A stretch of 32,181 bases of DNA from Pseudomonadota bacterium (GCA_009924135.1 RFSE01000053.1:1-32181); one strand, 5' to 3'; shown: positions 6,818 through 14,618, counted from the stretch's first letter. A program made the numbers and translations. Notes: a model not told the origin generated them from the letters alone.

Positions 6818-6860
6818 TTGAACCTTGAACCTTCCACCTCGAACCTTGAACCTCCCCTCC
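6818..6860 (+). repeat. Heptamer array (five units) upstream of uracil-DNA glycosylase
   Basis: The units ttgaacc/ttgaacc/ttccacc/tcgaacc/ttgaacc occupy 6818-6852 and are followed by tcccctcc directly against the ATG at 6861. The unit order (word, word, -tccacc variant, word) parallels the array at 11411-11445. Confidence 0.85.
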
Positions 6861-7802
6861 ATGTCCGCGTACGCGCAGTTGCTTGATGCCGCCATCCAGG
6901 ACTTGGAAGCCCGCAAGGCCGGGGGACAACGGTTCGTGGTCGTCGCGCCGGACACCCTTGGCGCACTCGCTGCCCCGGTCCCCCGGGTGCGACCGGTTGA
7001 AGCCCCGGCCACCGTGGCCCGCTCCCGGCCCGCTCCGGCCGCGCCGGTCTCCGTACCAGCCGCAGCCCCGGCACCGGCCCGCGCGCCTCTGTTTCCGTCG
7101 GTCCGGCCGGTGGCACCCGCCGTCGTGGTGACCCCGGCCGCTCAACCGCCGGCTGGCCCGGCCGTGGACCAGTCGGCCGCCTTCGCCGAGTTGCGCACGC
7201 GCGTCCTGGCATGCCTGAAGTGCCCGCACCTCGTCACGTCGCGGCAAAGCGTGGTCTTCGGCGTGGGCGATCCTCACGCCCAACTCATGTTCGTGGGCGA
7301 AGCGCCCGGCGCGGACGAAGACCGGCAGGGCGAGCCGTTCGTCGGGGCGGCCGGCCAGCTTCTGACGAAGATCATCACCGCGATGGGCCAGACGCGGCAG
7401 TCCGTTTACATTGCCAACGTGCTCAAATGCCGGCCCGACAAACCACCAGGTGAGTTTGGCAACCGCAAGCCCACCCCCGACGAAATGGCGACCTGCCTGC
7501 CGTACCTGCTGGAGCAGATCCAGCTCATCCAGCCGCAGATCATCGTCGCGCTGGGCGGCATAGCGGTCGAAGGCCTCTTCGGCATCCCCGATGCGCAGAT
7601 CACGCGGCGGCGTGGCAACTGGATGGATTTTCGCGGCACGCCGGTGATGCCGACGTTTCACCCCAGTTTCGTGCTGCGCAGAGAAGCGGAGCTGGCTGAT
7701 AAGGGCCGTGCCATCAAACGCCAGGTCTGGGAGGACATGCTGCAAGTCATGGAACGCCTTGCGTTGCCCATCAGCGAAAAGCAGCGCGGGTTCTTCAAGT
7801 AG
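6861..7802 (+). CDS. Uracil-DNA glycosylase, family 4 (iron-sulfur)
   Basis: A 313-residue repair enzyme that removes uracil from DNA. The catalytic domain spans about 105-300. Motif A is [15 protein letters not shown] (146-160) and motif B is HPSFVLR (267-273). The four cysteines expected to hold a 4Fe-4S cluster are C118 and C121 (CLKC), C190 (LKCRP) and C212. Before the domain lies a Pro/Ala-rich, probably disordered linker (about 38-100) that follows a short helical N-terminus. ATG 6861 is preferred over the in-frame TTG at 6825 because the latter lies inside a repeat array. There is no Shine-Dalgarno sequence; the C/T tract touches the ATG. Confidence 0.9.
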   Translation: MSAYAQLLDAAIQDLEARKAGGQRFVVVAPDTLGALAAPVPRVRPVEAPATVARSRPAPAAPVSVPAAAPAPARAPLFPSVRPVAPAVVVTPAAQPPAGPAVDQSAAFAELRTRVLACLKCPHLVTSRQSVVFGVGDPHAQLMFVGEAPGADEDRQGEPFVGAAGQLLTKIITAMGQTRQSVYIANVLKCRPDKPPGEFGNRKPTPDEMATCLPYLLEQIQLIQPQIIVALGGIAVEGLFGIPDAQITRRRGNWMDFRGTPVMPTFHPSFVLRREAELADKGRAIKRQVWEDMLQVMERLALPISEKQRGFFK

Positions 7803-7815
7803 GGGGGGCGAGGAG

Positions 7816-7939
7816 AGCTGTTAGCCGTCAGCCATCAGCCTTTAGCTTTCGGCGTCCTTGGGCGCGCGTGGGTGCTCAGGTCCCTTCATTGGCCGTTGAA
7901 AGCTAAAAGCTAAACGCTAAGAGCTAACCGCTAAAAGCT
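7816..7939. repeat. Heptamer-array inverted repeat downstream of glycosylase
   Basis: The left array (7816-7850) reads agctgtt/agccgtc/agccatc/agccttt/agctttc. The right array (7902-7936) reads gctaaaa/gctaaac/gctaaga/gctaacc/gctaaaa, plus gct. The two are approximately inverse complements around a spacer of about 50 bases, so the transcript could fold into a long imperfect hairpin. CCCCTTTTTC follows at 7941-7950, so it may also end glycosylase transcription. Confidence 0.85.
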
Positions 7940-7983
7940 GCCCCTTTTTCGTCTTCTGTGCATGCTTGGGCCAGAACCGCTGC

Positions 7984-9501
7984 ATGAAGAAACCCGTCAA
8001 ACTGGGCCTGTGGCTGCGCGGCTTTGCGTTGCTGGCCGTGGTGGGCCTGTGGCTGGAGAATGAGCGGGCCAAGGCACGGCTCGCGGCGTACAAGGCGCAG
8101 TTGATTACCAAAGGCGAGAAGCTCGCCATCGCCGATCATGTGCCGAAGCTGCCGCCTGCACTCTCGAACGCCGCGCCGGACTTCATCGCCGCGGCGAACC
8201 GGCTCACCGAACTGAAGCCCGAGTTCCAGCCTCAGTGGATGCGTATCGTCGCGCCCGGCAGGGCCCGCGTGACGTGGCAACAATCCGAGCTGCCAACCGA
8301 CAAGGACCCGGACCTCTGGCCTATCGTGACCGCCCATGTGGAAGAGAACCGCGACCGGCTCGCGGAGATGGCGACGGCGTTGGAGCGGCCGGAGATGGTG
8401 TTCGATCTGGAGTATTCGAAAGGCACCCAGTTGATGCTACCTCATTTATCGAAGGCACGAAAGGCTGCTGTCTCCTTGGCGAACGCTGCCTCAGTTGACT
8501 TGCATGCGGGTCAGGTCAACAGCGGATTGATGAACCTGCTGACCGGTGTGCGGCTTGTGCGAATGCAAGAGGAGCCGATCGCGATCTCGCAATTGGTGCG
8601 GAATGCGTGCGGTTACATCGCATCAAAAGCTACTTGGGAGTTCTTACAGCGTCCTGATTGGACTGACCGGCAACTGGAGCAGCTACAGCACGCTTGGCAG
8701 GACTGGGATTTGACGCGCGGCTGGTTCGGCTCGGCCAACATGGAGCGTGCGGTGGGTTCCTATGAATTTGCGCGTTGCCGCGAGGAGCCGGGGAAACTCG
8801 CTGAATTTGAACCGTACGGGCCGCGTAGCCACATGCTCGGCGGTGGTACTTCTAAGTTTCTGGACACAATTTGGCATGACCCGGAACAGGCAGTACGTCG
8901 TGCAAAGTTGGCGTTAATCGTGCCGGCCTGGCCGGGCTGGTTCTCCTACGCTGACGAACGTTGGTCGGTCCAGCAGCATCAAGTCTGGGTCGATGGGGCA
9001 CGACAAGCGCCAGTCATGGGCAACTTCTCCGAGGTTTGGGCAAGGATGACCATAGCATCCAAGCCATTGGAATCCCCACCCTTGTCCATGTTGCTGTCGC
9101 GAATGACCTTGCCGTTCACGAGGAACGTTCCGTTGAAATTTGCCACCTTCGAAACCGTCCGCCGCCTCACCTTCACCGCCATTACGTTGCACCGGCATCG
9201 TTTGAAACACGGGAAGTTTCCCGAGTCACTTGGCGCGCTGGTGCCGGAGTTTCTGGCCGAGGTGCCGCGCGATTTCATGGACGGTCAGCCGTTACGGTAC
9301 AAGCTTCAGCCGGACGGACAATTTCTGCTCTGGTCCGTCGGCGAGGATTTCAAGGACGCCGGGGGTGATCCCACTTCGGCCACTTCGTTGGGTGCCGAAG
9401 AAGAAGGCAACTGGCTCAAGGGCCGCGACTGGGTCTGGCCGCAGGCTGCCACGGCGGAGGAAGTGGAGAAATACCATCAATCGCTCCGCACGAAGAAGTG
9501 A
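7984..9501 (+). CDS. Membrane-anchored protein of unknown function, paralog 1
   Basis: A 505-residue protein with a short basic start and a single hydrophobic segment (about 7-24, LGLWLRGFALLAVVGLWL), so probably anchored in the inner membrane with the rest in the periplasm. A coiled region follows, then a mainly helical body. The C-terminal block (about 395-465) has LHRHRLKHGKFPESL, VPRDFMDGQPLRY and LLWSVGEDFKDAGGD, a module I associate with uncharacterised planctomycete/verrucomicrobial proteins. No catalytic motif is recognised. ATG 7984 is used because the identical MKKPVKLGLW start is conserved in the tandem paralog that follows 25 bases later. The middle third has lower GC and diverges strongly from that copy. 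Confidence 0.75.
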   Translation: MKKPVKLGLWLRGFALLAVVGLWLENERAKARLAAYKAQLITKGEKLAIADHVPKLPPALSNAAPDFIAAANRLTELKPEFQPQWMRIVAPGRARVTWQQSELPTDKDPDLWPIVTAHVEENRDRLAEMATALERPEMVFDLEYSKGTQLMLPHLSKARKAAVSLANAASVDLHAGQVNSGLMNLLTGVRLVRMQEEPIAISQLVRNACGYIASKATWEFLQRPDWTDRQLEQLQHAWQDWDLTRGWFGSANMERAVGSYEFARCREEPGKLAEFEPYGPRSHMLGGGTSKFLDTIWHDPEQAVRRAKLALIVPAWPGWFSYADERWSVQQHQVWVDGARQAPVMGNFSEVWARMTIASKPLESPPLSMLLSRMTLPFTRNVPLKFATFETVRRLTFTAITLHRHRLKHGKFPESLGALVPEFLAEVPRDFMDGQPLRYKLQPDGQFLLWSVGEDFKDAGGDPTSATSLGAEEEGNWLKGRDWVWPQAATAEEVEKYHQSLRTKK

Positions 9502-9526
9502 TATGGAAGACCACGAACCAAAGCCG

Positions 9527-11059
9527 ATGAAGAAACCCGTCAAACTGGGTCTGTGGTTGCTCGGCTTTGCATTGCTGGCCGTGCTGGGCTTGTGGCTTGA
9601 GCATGAGCGGGCCAAGGCGCGGCTTGCGGCGTACAAGGCGCAGTTGGTGGCCAAGGGCGAGAAGCTCGCCATAGCTGATCACGTGCCGAAGCTGCCGCCT
9701 GCGCTCTCGAACGCCGCGCCGGACTTCATCGCTGCGGCGAATGCGCTCACGGAGTTGAAGCCCGAGCTTTATGTGCGGCGGATGCACCTCGTCACGCCCG
9801 GCCGGGCTCGTGTGACTTGGCAGCAGCCCGAGCTGCCGACTGACAAGGATGCGGACCTCTGGCCCATCGTGACTGCCCATGTAGAGGAAAACCGTGACCG
9901 GCTCGCAGAGATGACCGCAGCGTTGGCGCGGCCGGAGATGGTGGTCAATTTGGATTACTCAAAAGGCTTTACCCTGTTGTTGCCGCATGTGCAGAAGGTG
10001 AGGCAGTCGGCGAACTTGCTGGGGATGGCGGTCATCGTTGATCTGCACGCCGGGCAGACCAACCGGGCGTTCACAAACCTGCTCGCCTCTGTCCGGCTCC
10101 TCCAGCGGAACGGGGAGCCGGTCATGATTTCGCAGCTCGTTCGGTTTGTCTGTGGCAGCCTGGCGCAACAGGCAACCTGGGAGGGGCTCCAGCACACCGG
10201 CTGGACGGACGCCCAGCTCCGTGAGCTTCAGCAGACGTGGCAGGCCACTGATCTGGCGGCTGGCTGGCTGGGTGCGATGGGCATGGAGCGCGCGATGGGC
10301 AGCTACGGCTTCCAACAAAGCCGGGGCAACCCGTCAATGATGGCAAATCTGGGCATCGTGCCAGGTCCCTCCGGGAGCAGTTTTTTCGAGGAACTGGTTC
10401 AAGACCCGGCCAAGGCGGCTTCGCGGGCCGGCGGCTTCGGGTTCTATCTCGGCTGGGCGCTGTGGCTTTCCTACCCGGACGAGCAATGGATGCTCGAACA
10501 GCACCAAGTCTGGCGCGAAGGGTTTATCCGCATGACCGCCCGGCAGTCAGTCACCGATGCCGAAGGCTGGATGAAAGCGCAGCGCGCGAAGCTGGTGCAA
10601 CCACCACGAATGCAGTGCTTTCTCTCATCGCAAATCACTCCTGCGCTGGAAAGCATGCACAAGAAGCTGGCCAACGCGGAAATCGTCCGCCGCCTCACTT
10701 ACACCGCCATCGCATTGCACCGGCATCGATTGAAGCACGGTAAGTTTACCGAGTCACTCGGCGCGCTGGTGCCGGAGTATCTGGCCGAGGTGCCGCGCGA
10801 TTTCATGGATGGCCAGCCACTGCGTTACCAGCTTCAGCCCGATGGGCAATTCCGGCTCTGGTCCGTGGGGGACGATTTTAAGGACGATGGGGGTGATCCC
10901 ACTCCGGTGGGGGTGGCCAGTTCTTCCAACGATCCGTATTCGTGGCTCAAGGGTCGCGACTGGGTCTGGCCGCAGGCCGCCAGCGAGGCGGAGGTCGCCG
11001 CGTATCACGCCGAGCTGGCCGCCAAGCGCACGTCCTCACCGCCCAAGATCACCCCGTGA
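9527..11059 (+). CDS. Membrane-anchored protein of unknown function, paralog 2
   Basis: A 510-residue tandem paralog of the preceding gene. The N-terminal part (MKKPVKLGLWLLG and the following 140 residues) and the C-terminal module (LHRHRLKHGKFTESL, VPRDFMDGQPLRY, WSVGDDFKDDGGD, LKGRDWVWPQA) are close to identical in both, while the central region is much less alike. The start is placed at ATG 9527 by comparison; an in-frame ATG at 9503 would add eight residues and is possible. One N-terminal hydrophobic segment is present. It lies 25 bases after its paralog, so the two are probably co-transcribed. Function unknown. Confidence 0.75.
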   Translation: MKKPVKLGLWLLGFALLAVLGLWLEHERAKARLAAYKAQLVAKGEKLAIADHVPKLPPALSNAAPDFIAAANALTELKPELYVRRMHLVTPGRARVTWQQPELPTDKDADLWPIVTAHVEENRDRLAEMTAALARPEMVVNLDYSKGFTLLLPHVQKVRQSANLLGMAVIVDLHAGQTNRAFTNLLASVRLLQRNGEPVMISQLVRFVCGSLAQQATWEGLQHTGWTDAQLRELQQTWQATDLAAGWLGAMGMERAMGSYGFQQSRGNPSMMANLGIVPGPSGSSFFEELVQDPAKAASRAGGFGFYLGWALWLSYPDEQWMLEQHQVWREGFIRMTARQSVTDAEGWMKAQRAKLVQPPRMQCFLSSQITPALESMHKKLANAEIVRRLTYTAIALHRHRLKHGKFTESLGALVPEYLAEVPRDFMDGQPLRYQLQPDGQFRLWSVGDDFKDDGGDPTPVGVASSSNDPYSWLKGRDWVWPQAASEAEVAAYHAELAAKRTSSPPKITP

Positions 11060-11107
11060 GCGCAAACCAAATTGAAGGGGATGTGGCAGTGGAATTGGGA
11101 AGATATG

Positions 11108-11154
11108 ATGCCAGTGACTGGAACGCTCTGGTCGAATCTCCTGTTTAAGCAACG
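11108..11154. repeat. Dispersed actggaa-gctctggt repeat, copy 1
   Basis: GATGCCAGTGACTGGAACGC and the following bases (GCTCTGGT-GAAT-TCC...AAGCAA) are matched, with scattered substitutions, by the complement of 14955-15004. It directly precedes the tcagaaa element here, suggesting both may be parts of one longer intergenic repeat. Confidence 0.65.
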
Positions 11155-11164
11155 TACGTTTTCT

Positions 11165-11257
11165 CCCTCCCCTTGAACCGAAGTGGGTCAGAAAGATGGA
11201 GAAGGACCCGAGTTGAAATTTTTCTGGCCCCATTTTTCTGACCAATGCGGTTGGTAT
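11165..11257 (+). repeat. Dispersed tcagaaa palindromic repeat, copy 2
   Basis: CCCTCCCCTTGAACCGAAG, then GTCAGAAAGA, then TTTTTCTGGCCCCATTTTTC matches 14677-14755 in the same order and shares its terminal 20-22 bases with the element at 1086-1147. GTCAGAAA near the left and TTTCTGAC at the right are mutually inverse. Confidence 0.75.
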
Positions 11258-11267
11258 GATTTTTGCG

Positions 11268-11309
11268 GTTGGGAGATGCGCGCTTTGGCGCGCGGACGCA
11301 CTCCCCAAC
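11268..11309. repeat. GC-rich hairpin between convergent genes
   Basis: GTTGGGAG / CTCCCCAAC arms enclose an inner GCGCGC-TTTG-GCGCGC hairpin. It lies between the + strand paralog 2 and the minus-strand dus gene. No T-run follows on either strand, so a terminator role is unproven. Confidence 0.45.
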
Positions 11310-11410
11310 TTCCATTTCTCCACCCCAAATTCCCATGCCAAATCCGGCTCGAATCCACCCTGTAAATTTACCTGACAACCTTCTCGTTCCACGACGTGAG
11401 GTTACTATTT

Positions 11411-11445
11411 CTGAAACCTGAAACCTTCACCCTGAAACCTCCCTC
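11411..11445. repeat. Heptamer array (five units) abutting dus stop codon
   Basis: The units ctgaaac/ctgaaac/cttcacc/ctgaaac/ctccctc give exactly 35 bases and end at the base next to the minus-strand dus stop codon (11446-11448). The unit order mirrors the array upstream of the glycosylase although the word differs. Confidence 0.85.
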
Positions 11446-12495
11446 CTACAAATGCTCCCCCGCGAGCAGGTCCGTTTCCTTGAAGGCGATGGGGAACGGA
11501 GCGAGCGGCATCGGGCGGTCGTGGTCGAGGAAGGATTCGCAGATGCGGAAGAAATCGTCGCGGGCGTTGACGCGGCGGATTTGGTGGAGGAACTCGCCCT
11601 CGGCATCCACGCCCAGACCGACGAAGTTCAGGTACTTCTTCATCTTCTGCACCTGCGCGGACTCGCGCACGCCGGGCGTGCAGACGGCATCGTACAGGGC
11701 GCGGATGTAGCCCAGCACGTCGCGTCCGTAGGGGACGAAACGCGGTTCGCCGGCCAGGTGCTGGCGGATCTGGGTGAAGAGCCACGGGTTGCGGATCGCG
11801 CCGCGCCCGATCATCAGCCCGCGCGCGCCGGTGAGGCGGAGCACCTCGGCAGCCTTGGCGGCGGAATAGACGTTGCCGTTCGCCATCACGGGACAAGGCA
11901 GCGCCGCGACGGCCTGCGCGATGTATTCGTAATGCACCTCGCTGCGATACATCTCCAGCACGGTGCGCGCGTGGACGGTGAGGAGGTCCAGCGAGTGCTT
12001 CGCGAAGATGGGCAGCAGTTCGGCGAACACGCGCGGATCGTCGAACCCGATGCGCGTCTTCACGGTGAAGGGGATGGCGATGGCCTCGCGCAACGCACCG
12101 AGAATCGCGTCCACCCGCTGCGGCTCGCGCAACAGGCCGCCGCCGGCACACTTGCGATACACGACCGGGGCGGGACAGCCGAGGTTCAGGTCGATGGCCA
12201 CCACCGGCAGGTGTTGGAGAAATTTCGCGGTGCGGATGAGCGCCGGAATTTCGTTGCCGATCATCTGCGCGACGATGGGCCGGCCCGTGGTGTTTTCCTT
12301 GATGGCCTGGACGATCCATTTCTCCGGCGTGGAGACGGCGTGGACGCGGAGGTACTCGGTCCAATAAAGGTCCGGCCCGCCATAACGCGACATCAACGTC
12401 ATGAACGCGCGGTCCGTCACGTCCTGCATGGGGGCCAGCGCGAGGACGGGGGCGGAGGAGCGCAGCAGGTCAGCCAGTTGGTTTTCAGTCGCCAT
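11446..12495 (-). CDS. dus: tRNA-dihydrouridine synthase family protein, second paralog
   Basis: A 349-residue flavoprotein of the Dus family. It has LALAPMQDVTDRAF at the barrel start (18-31), the catalytic C107 in LNLGCPAP, K/R contacts in TVKTRIGFDD, the histidine in TVHARTVLEMY, and MANGNV then GLMIGRGAIRNPW for FMN phosphate binding. It is clearly diverged from the copy at 1359: the HGRTxEQ motif is altered to HARTVLEMY and the cysteine loop is followed by VVYRKCAGGGLL. Target tRNA position is unknown. It is the last gene of a minus-strand operon; its ATG lies three bases after the phosphatase stop codon. Confidence 0.88.
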   Translation of the reverse strand: MATENQLADLLRSSAPVLALAPMQDVTDRAFMTLMSRYGGPDLYWTEYLRVHAVSTPEKWIVQAIKENTTGRPIVAQMIGNEIPALIRTAKFLQHLPVVAIDLNLGCPAPVVYRKCAGGGLLREPQRVDAILGALREAIAIPFTVKTRIGFDDPRVFAELLPIFAKHSLDLLTVHARTVLEMYRSEVHYEYIAQAVAALPCPVMANGNVYSAAKAAEVLRLTGARGLMIGRGAIRNPWLFTQIRQHLAGEPRFVPYGRDVLGYIRALYDAVCTPGVRESAQVQKMKKYLNFVGLGVDAEGEFLHQIRRVNARDDFFRICESFLDHDRPMPLAPFPIAFKETDLLAGEHL

Positions 12496-12498
12496 GGG

Positions 12499-12999
12499 TT
12501 AACCTGCTGAACGGGTTGCCAGCTCACGCAGGAACTGCATCTGCGCCTGGCTTTCGATGGCGGCTGGTTGACTGGCGCGTACCAGTCCGACCGCGTCCGC
12601 AAAACTGCACCCGCTCAAAATCAAATACGCTGCGAGCATCGTCCCGGTGCGCCCGATCCCGGCCTCGCAATGGACGGCCACCGGCAGGTCTTCGTCTCTG
12701 CACGCGTCAATAAACCGCGCGCATTCCTCCGCCTGCTGGAGGGTTGGCGGGGCATTGTTATCGATCGGAAAACAAGCAAACCGGAAGCCAGCCGCAGCGT
12801 AAACCGCAGCGTCTGCGGGCAGGTTCAACATTGACACGACCGCCCGGATGCCGGCGCGATGCAAGTCTGGCAGATCGTCCCGGAACGCAGCCAGTGGCGC
12901 GCCGGTTTGGTAACGCCTTGCACCCGTGATCAGGGGCATCGGCATGCCGGCCAGTTCATCGTCAATGACCCACCACAGATCAGGATAGCAGTCCGTCAT
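12499..12999 (-). CDS. Dual-specificity/tyrosine-type phosphatase
   Basis: A 166-residue cysteine phosphatase. The P-loop HCEAGIGRTGT (110-120) has the catalytic C111 and R117 of the HCx5R signature, and D80 in FPIDNNAPP is a candidate general acid. The preceding LHRAGIRAVVSML resembles the usual dual-specificity phosphatase core strand. The start is ATG 12999, which overlaps the TGA of the upstream methyltransferase gene as ATGA, implying translational coupling. A longer frame upstream exists but is antisense-free overlap with the methyltransferase and adds no fold. Its substrate is unknown; such enzymes act on phosphoproteins, RNA 5' ends or small phosphates. Confidence 0.85.
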   Translation of the reverse strand: MTDCYPDLWWVIDDELAGMPMPLITGARRYQTGAPLAAFRDDLPDLHRAGIRAVVSMLNLPADAAVYAAAGFRFACFPIDNNAPPTLQQAEECARFIDACRDEDLPVAVHCEAGIGRTGTMLAAYLILSGCSFADAVGLVRASQPAAIESQAQMQFLRELATRSAG

Positions 13000-13847
13000 T
13001 GAAATTGCGGGTGCGCCTGGAGGCGGGCCCAAGTTTCCTCGCTCAACGGGGCCTGACGGTATTTCGCTTCGTGCAACGGCTCGGCGCTGGTGGAACGGCG
13101 CGCGCGGGCGAGCCACTTATGGTCGAGCGGTTCGTCCAAGAGCGCGAGGGTGTTGGCGGCGAGGGTGGTTTCCTCCTTTTCGCCGGTGGCGTGGCCCACG
13201 CCGACGAAGAAGCCGGCGAGCAGCCAGGTCACGCGCAGCAATGTGGCGCGCGAGTACGTGGGCATGGCGCAGGGGCGGGCGGGGTCGAGGCGTTGAAAGA
13301 GGCTGGTGAAGAGCGGGAGCGTCCACATCTCCGGGTTCTTCGCGGGGGAGAAGGCATCGAAGAGGATGGCGTGCGGCGCTCCGCAGGCGGGTGACGTTTG
13401 CCGCAGCCAGGTGGGAAAATCGCCGACGTGGGTTTCCCAAGAGATGCGTTGGGGGCCGTGGGTCTGCCCGGCCTTGCCCTCGGCCAGCAGTGTGGCGACG
13501 AGCGGTTCGCATCCGCCGAAGTAGCCGAGTTCCGACGCGTGTTGCAGCGCGAACCGCAGGGGTTCCAGCGTGTGGTCGAAGCTCACCAGCCGGAGGTGGC
13601 CAGCCACGTCCCGCGTGGCGTGGAGCACGGTCAGGGCGTTGGCCGCCGCGCCGAGGCCGACGTCCCAGATGACGAATTCGCCGGTGTGCGCGGCCAGGCG
13701 TTCGCGCAGCCGGAGCTGGCGGACGTAGAGCGCCTCGGCCTCCGCCGCCGGACCGATGACGGGATGGAACGTCTCCGCCTCCGCGTGGGAGCGGACGCTG
13801 CGGACGCCATTGGCGAGGGTGACAAGACTATAGCCGGGAGCCGACAC
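12996..13847 (-). CDS. MnmC-like tRNA (mnm5s2U34) methyltransferase domain protein
   Basis: A 283-residue SAM-dependent methyltransferase of the MnmC N-terminal (DUF752) type. ETFHPVIGPAAEAEALYV precedes the SAM-binding loop IWDVGLGAAANAL, and LFDAFSPAKNPEMW is the family's catalytic-side signature, followed by TYSRATLLRVTWLLAGFFV. E. coli MnmC joins this domain to an FAD oxidase; here the methyltransferase stands alone, as in many phyla. The GTG at 13847 is preferred. An in-frame ATG at 13949 would add 34 low-complexity residues and lies inside a repeat arm (13936-13965), but it cannot be excluded. It heads an operon with a phosphatase (ATGA overlap) and a dihydrouridine synthase. Confidence 0.8.
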   Translation of the reverse strand: MSAPGYSLVTLANGVRSVRSHAEAETFHPVIGPAAEAEALYVRQLRLRERLAAHTGEFVIWDVGLGAAANALTVLHATRDVAGHLRLVSFDHTLEPLRFALQHASELGYFGGCEPLVATLLAEGKAGQTHGPQRISWETHVGDFPTWLRQTSPACGAPHAILFDAFSPAKNPEMWTLPLFTSLFQRLDPARPCAMPTYSRATLLRVTWLLAGFFVGVGHATGEKEETTLAANTLALLDEPLDHKWLARARRSTSAEPLHEAKYRQAPLSEETWARLQAHPQFQ

Positions 13848-13935
13848 GGGGCGGGACAGTAGCAACGCGGAAGCGCGGGTGGAACGGGGAAGTTCGTCTT
13901 TTGCTGGGGGGCTTGCAGCTCGTGTTGCGAAGCCC

Positions 13936-14101
13936 GTGGCGGCAGGCATCCTGCCTGCCGTAGAGGGCGGGCATCTTGCCGCCCGGAATGGACGCGAGGG
14001 TTTACGGGATGGTGAGGCCGGAAGTTATCCGATGGCAGGGACGGCTTGTTCCGCCGGGCTGGAAGCCACGGCTCTACGGCGGGCAGGATGCCTGCCGTCA
14101 C
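13936..14101. repeat. MITE/REPIN-like element with 30-bp terminal inverted repeats, family B
   Basis: The arms at 13936-13965 and 14072-14101 are inverse complements over 30 bases with two mismatches. Each arm is itself palindromic (GGCAGGCATCCTGCCTGCC). The interior (about 106 bases) has no gene. The left end reaches towards, and may overlap, the 5' end of the MnmC-like gene. Confidence 0.85.
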
Positions 14102-14296
14102 CGCGAAGCCTAGGCGCGTGAAGTTCGTGCGGGATGCGTGATGTTCGCGCGCGTGGGGTGCGGTGGTCCGGAAATCATTTGAAAAACAGCGCGCCCAGCG
14201 GTTGGCAAGGCCGATGCTAGGACTAAATCGCTCGTCGCCCGCGAGCCGCCGGGGCAGATCCGGACCGTTTTGCCCGACCAAACCAACGGCAGTCCG
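14102..14296. other. Intergenic stretch, nothing recognised
   Basis: No credible gene or repeat was found between the inverted-repeat element and the long hairpin. Open frames here on both strands have no motif, no start signal and no plausible composition. The MnmC-operon promoter may lie in this stretch, but I could not pick out boxes. Confidence 0.3.
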
Positions 14297-14385
14297 GGGC
14301 GACGTTGCCGGGCGGTTGGCTGGCGTGACGGGCTTCACTCGCGCCAGCCTGAGGAACAGCCGCCCGCAACGTCGCCCGTTTTTTT
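14297..14385 (+). terminator. Long hairpin with T7 tail, no gene upstream
   Basis: GGGCGACGTTGC (14297-14308) pairs perfectly with GCAACGTCGCCC (14366-14377). The stem continues with CGGGCGG/CCGCCCG and GGCTGGCG/CGCCAGCC, for about 27 paired bases with small internal loops. TTTTTTT follows at 14379-14385. It has the form of a + strand intrinsic terminator, although no + strand gene is seen upstream. Confidence 0.6.
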
Positions 14386-14426
14386 GAAGACGGGAACGGT
14401 CCGGTCCCGTCAATGCTTAGTCTCAA

Positions 14427-14618
14427 ATGGCGCGCGCGTTCCCAGAATCTCAATCCGTCGGGCCGACGACTATCGAAGTTGTCTGGCAGCGGCGGAAGCG
14501 TGCCAGCACCGTGCCCGTCCGCCAGTTGGTGGTCCCGCCGCCCCTGCCGGAAAGCAAGCAAACCACCAACAAGGAACTGGCGTGGCGACCTCGCCATGAC
14601 TCGCCGCACCAGGAGTGA
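14427..14618 (+). CDS. Doubtful 63-residue hypothetical protein
   Basis: This small frame follows the T-tailed hairpin. About four fifths of its codons end in G or C, as expected for coding DNA here, and the product (starting MARAFPESQSVGPTTIEVV) is basic and Pro-rich with no known motif. There is no ribosome binding site, but almost no gene in this window has one. It may be chance. Confidence 0.25.
   Translation: MARAFPESQSVGPTTIEVVWQRRKRASTVPVRQLVVPPPLPESKQTTNKELAWRPRHDSPHQE

Noticed and set aside
6825..6860. TTG start for the uracil-DNA glycosylase
   Set aside because: These codons are the heptamer array itself; the ATG at 6861 follows immediately and begins the conserved protein.
3306..7939. 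CRISPR array
   Set aside because: The units are 7 nt, degenerate and without spacers; no cas genes are present.
11452..12510. 352-codon + strand frame opposite the minus-strand dus gene
   Set aside because: The minus strand encodes all Dus motifs including the catalytic Cys; the + strand product is Arg/Gly/Asp-rich without any motif.
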